This document shows positions 1 through 6,564 of a DNA stretch of 63,110 nt, in pieces; the first letter of the stretch is position 1; the number at the start of each line of letters is the position of its first letter. Made by a program: the position numbers and the translations under genes. The notes under the pieces were generated by a model. That model saw nothing but the letters and a program-made list of their open reading frames with translations, did no database searches and had not been told where the DNA came from. Source of the DNA: Methylomonas koyamae (GTDB lineage: Bacteria; Pseudomonadota; Gammaproteobacteria; Methylococcales; Methylomonadaceae). Location of the stretch: the NCBI RefSeq assembly GCF_001644025.1, contig NZ_LUUK01000100.1, positions 1 through 63,110 on the forward strand, in the 5' to 3' direction.

Positions 1-201
1 ATTCTGATCGGCGTCGGCGATATTCCGGAAAACTGGCGCGGTGTCATTGTCAACCTGTCCGCCGACTTTCCGCCGACCTCGCCTCCGACCGAGCGGATAC
101 TCGAGATCCTTGACAACAGTGAAGCCAGCAAACAAGCCGGTCGCCAGCGCTATCGGCGGTATCAACAGCTCGGATTGACGATTCAGACCCATAAGATGTG
201 A
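1..201 (+). CDS. C-terminal fragment of an unidentified protein
   Basis: Frame 1 is open from the first base of the window and ends at a TGA at 199-201, giving the last 66 residues of a protein whose start lies outside the window. The fragment begins ILIGVGDIPENW and ends with a basic, tyrosine- and glutamine-rich tail. I recognise no domain and assign no function. The reading frame is supported by GC-rich codon use like that of the neighbours, and by a hairpin placed 29 bases after the stop, between this gene and the convergent DUF1289 gene. Confidence 0.55.
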   Translation: MLIGVGDIPENWRGVIVNLSADFPPTSPPTERILEILDNSEASKQAGRQRYRRYQQLGLTIQTHKM

Positions 202-229
202 GATTTTCGAGGCGGCGCGCGCCATTGCG

Positions 230-263
230 CGGATCGGCGAATGTTGCGTGATTTGCCGATCCG
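230..263. terminator. Hairpin between convergent genes
   Basis: A 13-bp stem (230-242 pairing with 251-263, one G-T wobble) encloses an 8-base loop. It sits between the end of the first partial gene and the end of the leftward DUF1289 gene, so it could stop transcription from both sides. There is no clear T-run, so this is an inferred terminator or mRNA 3'-end stabiliser. Confidence 0.5.
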
Positions 264-290
264 AAGCAGTAACCGTTGTCTCCTTGGATT

Positions 291-521
291 TTACGGTGAG
301 ATTCCGCCGGTCGGCTCGCCGGCTCCTGCTTGAGCTTTCGGCGACTTTTTGGCCGCTTTGCGCTGTTCGGCGCGGGCCAAGCAACTCAATCGCTCGCGGT
401 CGTCGGCGACGCTCCAGCCGCAAATTTCCGACAAACTTCGGAAGCATCCCAAGCAAACATCCTCGTCGTCCAGACAACAATTGCGCACGCAGGGCGAAGC
501 CACCCGATCCAGCCCACTCAT
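291..521 (-). CDS. DUF1289 family small cysteine-rich protein
   Basis: This 76-residue protein has the DUF1289 pattern: SPCVRNC, then CLGCFRS and SLSEICGW, with cysteines spaced as in a small metal- or Fe-S-binding motif. The family (E. coli YdhL type) is widespread in proteobacteria and its biochemical role is not established. The start ATG (519-521) overlaps the TGA of ribF (518-520) in an ATGA junction, so it is probably translated together with ribF. The C-terminal 25 residues are lysine-, alanine- and glycine-rich and look unstructured. Family assignment is firm; function is unknown. Confidence 0.82.
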   Translation of the reverse strand: MSGLDRVASPCVRNCCLDDEDVCLGCFRSLSEICGWSVADDRERLSCLARAEQRKAAKKSPKAQAGAGEPTGGISP

Positions 522-1459
522 CGCGCTTCCTCCTCGGCGAAAAACCGCCGCGCATCGACCACATCCAATTCAATTTGCGCTTTCAAGGCTGCCAACGACG
601 CAAAGCGGGTTTCGTTACGCAATTTGCGTTTGAAATGAACTTCCACGTAATGGCCGTAAATATCTTGATTGAAATCGAATAAATGCGTTTCCAAGACCAC
701 TTTGGCGCCGCCGTCGACGGTAGGACGCGTGCCGACGTTGGCAACCCCAGGATATTCGTTACCGTCCAGACCGCTCATCGTCACGGCGTACACACCGACT
801 ATCGGCGTATTTTTTCGAAACATCCGTACGTTGGCGGTCGGAAAACCCAGTTCGCGACCGCGTTTGTCGCCGTGCGCTACCCGTCCGCACACCGAAAAAT
901 CGCGGCCCAACATGGTTCGAGCCAACGCCAGTTGGCCTTCGCTGAGCGCGTCGCGAATTAAAGTACTGCTGACCCGCAAACTATCGACTTCGAAGGAATG
1001 GCTGTCTTCGACCGCGAAACCGTACTGTTCGCCGAAATGCTGCAGCATCGCGAAATTGCCGCGCCTGGCCTTGCCGAAATGAAAATCGTCGCCAACCACC
1101 AAATGCGTGACGCGCAGGCGTTCGACCAGAATGTCGCGGATGAATTGTTCGGCATCGCAATCGGCCAGGGTCCGATTGAAAGGCAGCACCAACAGTTCGT
1201 CTATCGGCAATTTGGCGAATTGAATGGCTTTTTCCCGTAAGCGGGTCAACCGGGACGGAGCGTGATCGCCTAGAAAATATTCCAGCGGCTGGGGTTCGAA
1301 CACCATTGCCACGGTCGGCAGATGCAGACGGCGACCATGCTCGGCCAAGGTTTCGATGACGCGGCGGTGGCCAAGGTGCAGTCCGTCGAAATTGCCTATC
1401 GTCAATGCGCAACCGTCGCGCAACGGCTCCAGATGGTGCAGGCCTCTGATCAATCGCAT
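518..1459 (-). CDS. ribF: Bifunctional riboflavin kinase / FAD synthetase
   Basis: RibF converts riboflavin to FMN and then FMN to FAD in the cytoplasm. The 313 residues match the family length. The N-terminal half carries the FMN adenylyltransferase nucleotide-binding signature (LTIGNFDGLHLGHRRVI, residues about 19-35). The C-terminal half carries the flavokinase motif GRELGFPTANV and the following GVYAV strand. It starts at an ATG 25 bases downstream of a possible extended -10 box and is followed by the overlapping DUF1289 gene. In many gammaproteobacteria ribF is followed by ileS and lspA; that order is not kept here. Confidence 0.95.
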   Translation of the reverse strand: MRLIRGLHHLEPLRDGCALTIGNFDGLHLGHRRVIETLAEHGRRLHLPTVAMVFEPQPLEYFLGDHAPSRLTRLREKAIQFAKLPIDELLVLPFNRTLADCDAEQFIRDILVERLRVTHLVVGDDFHFGKARRGNFAMLQHFGEQYGFAVEDSHSFEVDSLRVSSTLIRDALSEGQLALARTMLGRDFSVCGRVAHGDKRGRELGFPTANVRMFRKNTPIVGVYAVTMSGLDGNEYPGVANVGTRPTVDGGAKVVLETHLFDFNQDIYGHYVEVHFKRKLRNETRFASLAALKAQIELDVVDARRFFAEEEAR

Positions 1460-1483
1460 GGCTGTGTCGGGTTAAAAGTGCCG

Positions 1484-1492
1484 ATTCTATCA
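1484..1492 (-). promoter_or_regulatory. Possible extended -10 promoter for ribF
   Basis: Read leftward the sequence is TGATAGAAT, an extended -10 type element (TGN before a near-consensus TATAAT), 25 bases before the ribF ATG. No convincing -35 hexamer is visible. Assignment by motif only. Confidence 0.35.
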
Positions 1493-1516
1493 GCAAGCGC
1501 CGACCCCGGCCTATCG

Positions 1517-1529
1517 TCATTTATAATGA
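1517..1529 (+). promoter_or_regulatory. TATAAT -10 box within a small palindrome, before the SPL-like gene
   Basis: TCATTTATAATGA is a perfect palindrome of 5-bp arms around TAT and contains a consensus TATAAT (1522-1527), about 42 bases before the SPL-like start codon. It may be the -10 of the rightward promoter, with the palindrome serving as an operator. I see no good -35 at the expected distance. Confidence 0.4.
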
Positions 1530-1568
1530 GCGCCCGACCGACTTTTCGCCTTCGTTGTTTATGCCCGC

Positions 1569-2561
1569 ATGATAGATACCTTGTATATCGAAGCCGCCGT
1601 CGCCGGACATTCCCGCACGGCGGCGATACGCGCCCGCTTTCCTCGAGCGCGCGTAGTGGAGTGCGCGCGCTACGGCGAAGTCTTCAATCCCAGGGCGCAG
1701 AATTTTCGCTTGCAAAAGCAAAGGCCGGCGTTGATCCTGGCCGAGAAATACCGGAAATTCGCGTTGCCGGCGCCGGCGGGTTACGGCATCGGCGGGACAC
1801 GTAATTACTACTTCTCGCATATGCTCAATTGCCTGTACGACTGCCGCTACTGCTTTTTACAAGGCATGTACCAGTCGGCCAATTACGTGTTGTTCGTCAA
1901 TTTCGAGGATTTTCAGCGTGAAATCGACCAAATTTGCGCCGAAACGCCCAATGAGGCCGTTTATTTTTTCTCCGGCTACGATTGCGACAGCTTGGCCCTG
2001 GAACCGATCACCGGTTTCGCCGAGCAGTTCCTGCCGTTTTTCGAGACGCTACCCAACGCCTGGCTGGAGTTACGTACCAAGAGCACCCAAATTCGCAGCC
2101 TCCTGACGCGCCGGCCGTGGCCGCGTTGCGTCGTGGCATTTAGCTTGGCGCCGGACGCGGTGGCCGAACAAGTCGAAGCCAAGGCACCCAGCCTTGCCAA
2201 GCGCTTGGAGGCGGCGGCCAAATTGCAACAACAGGGCTGGCCGATCGGGCTGCGTTTCGATCCGCTGATTTACCAACACGACTACCGCGAGCAATACCGG
2301 ACTTTGTTCCAGCAAGTCTTCGCGACGTTGGATGCCGAAAACTTGCATTCCGTCAGCCTCGGCGCCTTCCGCCTGCCCGAGGCGTATTTCAAGAAGATGC
2401 ACAAGCTCTATCCGGACGAACGCCTGTTTGCCAGTCCGTTGCAAACCTCGGCCGGCCTGGTCTCGTATCGCGCCGACCTGGAACAATCGATGATCGCCGA
2501 CTGTAGCGAAATGTTACGGCAATACCTAGACGAAGCCCAGTTGTTCCGGTGCATGCCGTGA
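1569..2561 (+). CDS. Spore photoproduct lyase-like radical SAM protein
   Basis: A 330-residue radical SAM protein of the spore photoproduct lyase (SPL) family. The 4Fe-4S/SAM motif is CLYDCRYC with cysteines at 88, 92 and 95, the CX3CX2C spacing. A further cysteine (C139, in GYDCDSLALEP) lies 51 residues after the first cluster cysteine; as I recall, this is the offset of the hydrogen-donor Cys141 from Cys90 in Bacillus subtilis SPL. SPL reverses 5-thyminyl-5,6-dihydrothymine lesions in spore DNA. Non-spore-forming bacteria carry homologues annotated as photolyase or SPL-family proteins, with roles largely untested. It is translationally coupled to the following SDR gene. Family assignment is firm; the substrate is inferred. 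Confidence 0.82.
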   Translation: MIDTLYIEAAVAGHSRTAAIRARFPRARVVECARYGEVFNPRAQNFRLQKQRPALILAEKYRKFALPAPAGYGIGGTRNYYFSHMLNCLYDCRYCFLQGMYQSANYVLFVNFEDFQREIDQICAETPNEAVYFFSGYDCDSLALEPITGFAEQFLPFFETLPNAWLELRTKSTQIRSLLTRRPWPRCVVAFSLAPDAVAEQVEAKAPSLAKRLEAAAKLQQQGWPIGLRFDPLIYQHDYREQYRTLFQQVFATLDAENLHSVSLGAFRLPEAYFKKMHKLYPDERLFASPLQTSAGLVSYRADLEQSMIADCSEMLRQYLDEAQLFRCMP

Positions 2562-3277
2562 GCCGCGCAATCCTGGTCACCGGCGCGAGTTCGGGCATCG
2601 GCCGCGCCATCACCCGGCGTCTGTTGCAACTAGGCCATCGCGTGATCGGCACGTCCCGCGATAGCCGTCGTTTCGAGTGGGTCCATCCTCGTTTTTATCC
2701 GATGCCGCTGGATTTGGCGGATTTGTCCGCTATCGCGCCGTTCGCGAAGCGTTTGCAGCAGGACTTTCCGGATCTCGACGCGGTGGTGTTCGCGGCCGGT
2801 TACGGCCGGTTCGGCGCGCTCGAGCAACATTCACAGGCGCAGATCGAGCAACTCATGACCGTCAACTTCACCGCTCAAGCTTGTTTGACGCGGGCGTTGC
2901 TGCCCCAACTCAAGCAACAAGCTCGCGCCAACCTGCTCTACATCGGCTCGGAAGCCGCGCTGAAAGGTAGCCGTAACGGTAGCATCTATTGCGCCAGCAA
3001 GTTTGCGTTACGCGGTTTTAGTCAGGCGTTACGCGAGGAATGCGGCAAGAGCGGCGTTCGGGTATCCTTGATCAACCCCGGCATGGTCGATACCGCGTTT
3101 TTCGAAACCTTGCACTTCGCACCGGGCAAGCAAGCGGGGCAAGCCTTAAGTGCCGACGATGTCGCCGACGCCGCGCTCTACATATTGCAAGCCGGCCCGC
3201 ATCTGGTGATCGACGAAATCAACCTCGGCCCGGCCTGCAAGGTCGTCGACTTTAAGAAGCCACCCCATCAGCCCTGA
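2558..3277 (+). CDS. Short-chain dehydrogenase/reductase (SDR)
   Basis: An SDR-family NAD(P)-dependent oxidoreductase of about 239 residues. The N-terminus has the cofactor motif TGASSGIG, the middle has AAGYGRFG (NNAG-like position), and the catalytic pair is in YCASK, preceded by the serine of YIGSEAA. I chose the GTG at 2558 because it overlaps the TGA of the upstream SPL-like gene (GTGA) and puts the Rossmann strand immediately after the start; a GTG at 2549 would add three residues. Neither has a clear ribosome binding site, which fits translation by coupling. The C-terminal part ends with VVDFKKP. The substrate cannot be told from sequence. Confidence 0.88.
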   Translation: MSRAILVTGASSGIGRAITRRLLQLGHRVIGTSRDSRRFEWVHPRFYPMPLDLADLSAIAPFAKRLQQDFPDLDAVVFAAGYGRFGALEQHSQAQIEQLMTVNFTAQACLTRALLPQLKQQARANLLYIGSEAALKGSRNGSIYCASKFALRGFSQALREECGKSGVRVSLINPGMVDTAFFETLHFAPGKQAGQALSADDVADAALYILQAGPHLVIDEINLGPACKVVDFKKPPHQP

Positions 3278-3280
3278 GTC

Positions 3281-4885
3281 ATGCTTTCCAAACTAATCGT
3301 TTACGCCGCGTATTTTCTGAAGTCGGCCGAAGGCTACCGGCGCAGCAAACAATTCTTCTACCAGCTATTGGAAGAACCGCATAGCCCGCGTAAACGACGC
3401 TTCGACAGCATCATGATCGGCTTGATTGTGTTGAGCGTGATCTTTTTGCTGTATCGGATCGAACATCAGGCCAGCACCATGGGCGGCTATTTCGAGCAGG
3501 CCATCCTGGCGGTATTCATTACCGAGTACTTGCTACGCGGTTGGATTTATTCGGATTCCTACAAAATCATCATCGAAGAATACGAAAAAGCCCTTTACTT
3601 GAATTTGCCGTTCAATTTGCCGGCGGCCGGCAAGCGCATCCTGGCGAAGGAACTGGAATACATGAGTTCGGCGTTCGCGGTGATCGATATTTTGGCGATT
3701 TTGCCCAGCTATCGACCGCTGGACATCTTGCGCATCTTCATCGTATTCCGCTTGTTCAAGCTGTTCCGCTATTCGGACAGCGCAAAATTGTTTGCCAACG
3801 TGCTGGCCAGCCGCCGCTACGAACTGACCACCTTGCTGATTTTCAGCGGTTTCTTGCTGTTCATCGCCAGCGTGGCGATTTATATGTTCGAATACCAGGT
3901 GGCGGGCGGCAGCATCAAAACCATGTTCGACGCCTTCTATTGGTCCGTCGTGACCTTGGCGACGGTCGGTTACGGCGACATCACCCCGCAAACCACCGGC
4001 GGACGCTGGGTCGCGGTGTTTCTGATCCTAACCAGCATCGGCGTGTTGTCGTTTTTTACATCGATTCTGATCGCCGCCTTCGCCGAAAAAATGCTGTCGC
4101 TGCGCGAAAGTCGCGCCTATGCCGAACTGGACCGCTACCAAAATTTCATCATCATTTGCGGCTTCGGCCGGGTCGGGCAAGAAATCGCCCGCCATCTGCA
4201 TCGGGAGCAGCAGCCCTTCATCGTTATCGACCGCAAGGAGGCTAACGTCGTCCAGGCCAAAAACCTGGGATATCTGGCGGTGCAAAACGATGCCAGCAAA
4301 AACGAAGTGTTACTGAACGCCGGCATCAATCGCGGCGCCACCGCGATTTTGTGCATCACCGGCGACGACGTTGTCAACGTTTACATCACGCTGACCGGCC
4401 GGCACTTGAATAAAAATGTGCGGATTATTTCCCGCGCCAACCGCCACGAAAACGTCAACAAACTCTATCAGGCAGGCGCGGACAACGTGATTCGGCCCTT
4501 CGAGGTCGCCGGGTTGCTGGCCGCCGAATTCGTCGGCCAGCCGGTGGCCTTCGAGGCGATTTCCGGGATTCTGCAAAACCAGACCGAAATTACGATGGAA
4601 ACCGTTTTGGTCACCGAAAACTCGCCGCTAGACAACCGTCGCATCGGCCAGTTGGACCTGAAGCAAAACAAGCTGACGCTGCTGGGCGTGATCAGCGACA
4701 ATCCCATCCATTTCAAGCACAAGAACAAGTACCAGGTGAAACAACAGCATTTTTACTTCAATCCCGAAGAAAAATTCATCCTGCGCCATGGCGATTTGTT
4801 GGTGTTGCTGGGGCGGAAATACGGGATCGATCATTTTCGCGATCAGGTCGAGCAGCGCCGCTTATGGAATAGGACGTCGCCATGA
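3281..4885 (+). CDS. Six-helix potassium channel with cytoplasmic RCK domain
   Basis: A 534-residue K+ channel protein. Residues about 40-270 hold a voltage-gated-type membrane core with an S4-like segment (basic residues around 151-163), a pore helix and the selectivity filter TVGYGD (228-233), followed by an inner helix. From residue 288 comes an RCK (TrkA-N) domain with an intact nucleotide glycine motif GFGRVG (294-299), then a TrkA-C domain near the C-terminus. The layout resembles E. coli Kch and other channel-RCK fusions that set K+ permeability in the inner membrane. Its stop codon overlaps the start of a second RCK gene (ATGA), suggesting a stoichiometric partner. It follows the SDR stop by three bases. 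Confidence 0.9.
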   Translation: MLSKLIVYAAYFLKSAEGYRRSKQFFYQLLEEPHSPRKRRFDSIMIGLIVLSVIFLLYRIEHQASTMGGYFEQAILAVFITEYLLRGWIYSDSYKIIIEEYEKALYLNLPFNLPAAGKRILAKELEYMSSAFAVIDILAILPSYRPLDILRIFIVFRLFKLFRYSDSAKLFANVLASRRYELTTLLIFSGFLLFIASVAIYMFEYQVAGGSIKTMFDAFYWSVVTLATVGYGDITPQTTGGRWVAVFLILTSIGVLSFFTSILIAAFAEKMLSLRESRAYAELDRYQNFIIICGFGRVGQEIARHLHREQQPFIVIDRKEANVVQAKNLGYLAVQNDASKNEVLLNAGINRGATAILCITGDDVVNVYITLTGRHLNKNVRIISRANRHENVNKLYQAGADNVIRPFEVAGLLAAEFVGQPVAFEAISGILQNQTEITMETVLVTENSPLDNRRIGQLDLKQNKLTLLGVISDNPIHFKHKNKYQVKQQHFYFNPEEKFILRHGDLLVLLGRKYGIDHFRDQVEQRRLWNRTSP

Positions 4886-5586
4886 AAAAGGTCGCCGTAT
4901 TCGGCTACAACCGCCTGTCGTTCGAGGCCATCAGCCGCCTGGATCGCGAGCACCACGACATCCTGGTTATCGACCATCGGCCGCTGCATACCGCGATGGC
5001 CGCTGAAAACGGCTTCGACTCGGCCACGATCGATTTTCGTAGCGATGAGGAATTGAAATCGATAGGCATCGGTCGGGATATCGACATCCTGTTTTGTTTT
5101 TTCGACGACGACTCCGAAAACGTGTTTCTGACCTTGTCGGCGCGAGCGATGGACAAGAAACTGGTCATCATCGCCATCGTCGACAGCCCGGAATCGGCGG
5201 AAAAACTGCTGGCGGCCGGCGCCAACAAAATCATCGATCCCTACGAAATTTGCGGCCGCAAGATTCACGACATGCTGAAACGGCCCGACATTACCGATAT
5301 TTTCGACCACACCGTATTCGGCCGCCACGATTTGCGGATGGCGGAAATCGCGATTCCTCAAACCAGCTATTTACAAGGCCGCACGGTCGAGCAACTGGAG
5401 CTGGGGACACAATACAATTTGATACTGATCGGCATCGTCGATCAACAGGCCGGCGATCAGTTGCAGTTTGTCAGCGAACAAACCGAACGCCGCTTGAACG
5501 CCGGCGACATTCTGGTCATTCTGGGGCCGACTCGGGAAATTCGGGCTTTTAAAAAAGATGTCGAAGACGAGTTTTGCGATATTTAG
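4882..5586 (+). CDS. Soluble RCK (TrkA-N/TrkA-C) regulator paired with the channel
   Basis: A 234-residue cytoplasmic protein consisting of a TrkA-N Rossmann-like domain (about 1-120) and a TrkA-C domain (about 145-225, ending in LVILGPT). The start ATG overlaps the TGA of the channel gene, so the two are probably co-translated and assemble together. The usual glycine-rich loop is changed: residues 8-13 read GYNRLS where GxGxxG is expected, while the upstream channel keeps GFGRVG. This suggests an RCK copy that binds another nucleotide or none. A hairpin terminator follows at 5652. Confidence 0.85.
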   Translation: MKKVAVFGYNRLSFEAISRLDREHHDILVIDHRPLHTAMAAENGFDSATIDFRSDEELKSIGIGRDIDILFCFFDDDSENVFLTLSARAMDKKLVIIAIVDSPESAEKLLAAGANKIIDPYEICGRKIHDMLKRPDITDIFDHTVFGRHDLRMAEIAIPQTSYLQGRTVEQLELGTQYNLILIGIVDQQAGDQLQFVSEQTERRLNAGDILVILGPTREIRAFKKDVEDEFCDI

Positions 5587-5651
5587 CGGAATGCTTGGAC
5601 CCGATAAGCCATCGCAGCGCGAAGTTGTTAACATGTCGCGGATGGTTAGCG

Positions 5652-5684
5652 CGGTTCGAAAGCCTCCGCTTCGAACCGATTTTT
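5652..5684 (+). terminator. Rho-independent terminator after the channel operon
   Basis: A perfect 9-bp stem, CGGTTCGAA (5652-5660) with TTCGAACCG (5670-5678), is followed by A and TTTTT. It lies 66 bases after the RCK gene and just before dsbB, and is the clearest intrinsic terminator in the window. Confidence 0.75.
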
Positions 5685-5712
5685 CATACTCCAAATTTAG
5701 CCCTCATTCGTT

Positions 5713-6225
5713 ATGATCAGCTCGCTTTTTGATTATTTCAGTCCGCGCGCGCGGTTCTTTATCGGTTTTATGGCCTGCGCCGGTTTGCTGGCCGTCGGTG
5801 CCTATTTGCAATTTGTCGAAGAGCTGGAGCCCTGTCCGCTGTGTATTTCGCAGCGCTTGGCCATACTGGCCACCGGCTTGATTTTCCTGGCGGCGGGCCT
5901 GCACAACCGCGCCCGTAAGATCTATGCGGTTTTGGCCGCCGCCGCCGCATTGATCGGCGCCAGCGTTTCCGCCCGTCACGTGTGGTTGCAGCATTTGCCG
6001 CCGGAGGAGGTACCGGAATGCAGCCCCGGCCTAGAATACGTATTTCAGAATTTCCCGTTGGCCGACACCATCAAATTGATGTTGAGCGGCACCGGCGAAT
6101 GCGCCAAGATCGACTGGACCTTACTGGGATTGAGCATACCGGCCTGGACCTTGTTTGCTTTCCTGTTGCTGGCGACCTGGGCCGGGCTGCTATGGGGCGA
6201 TTCGACACCGCATATTAGCGAATAA
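5713..6225 (+). CDS. dsbB: Disulfide bond formation protein B
   Basis: DsbB is the inner-membrane quinone reductase that re-oxidises periplasmic DsbA. The 170-residue protein has four predicted membrane helices. The first periplasmic loop holds the CPLC motif at C41/C44, and the second holds C103 and C130, nearly the positions of the four essential cysteines of E. coli DsbB. Arg48, next to the quinone site, is also present. It stands alone, preceded by a terminator and followed by an AT-rich gap. Disulfide exchange would be relevant to the cysteine-rich PstS-like protein and the TpsA C-terminal cysteines elsewhere in this window. Confidence 0.95.
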   Translation: MISSLFDYFSPRARFFIGFMACAGLLAVGAYLQFVEELEPCPLCISQRLAILATGLIFLAAGLHNRARKIYAVLAAAAALIGASVSARHVWLQHLPPEEVPECSPGLEYVFQNFPLADTIKLMLSGTGECAKIDWTLLGLSIPAWTLFAFLLLATWAGLLWGDSTPHISE

Positions 6226-6564
6226 GCATTGTCGAATATCGGACAGGGTTTCCTTCTCCAAGCTGTGTTATTTCCCTCAGTTTTGTAACAAGTTATGCAC
6301 AAAAACGGAGCAAACGCCCGAAGCCTCACCGCCTAGACGGAAAACGATGGAGCCTGCCGAAGATTGATTTCAAGCCATTGATAACTAAAGATAAATTACA
6401 TTGGCTCAAATTTACGCAATTTAACAAATCTGTAATTAAATCCGACACTAAGCGGTCCGTATTCGCCTCCATCCACAGAGTTATCCACAGGTTTTGTGGG
6501 TAACTTAAATTCCTTAGCCGACATAATCACTTAGCGATGCAACATCGAAAACAACTCATCAAAA
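6226..6564. other. AT-rich non-coding gap with DnaA-box-like sites upstream of priA
   Basis: This 339-base gap has no plausible gene and is clearly richer in A+T than its surroundings, especially 6361-6470. DnaA-box-like 9-mers are TTATGCACA (6293-6301, fits TTWTNCACA), TTATCCACA (6481-6489, exact consensus) and TGTGGGTAA on the plus strand (6495-6503, one mismatch on the minus strand). It could be a chromosomal origin, an accessory DnaA-binding locus, or a DnaA-regulated priA promoter. No -35/-10 pair stands out. Confidence 0.5.
6481..6503. promoter_or_regulatory. Pair of inverted DnaA boxes
   Basis: TTATCCACA at 6481-6489 is the consensus DnaA box. Five bases later TGTGGGTAA (6495-6503) is a box in the opposite orientation with one mismatch. 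Another site is at 6293-6301. The pair lies 62 bases before the priA start codon. Confidence 0.55.
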
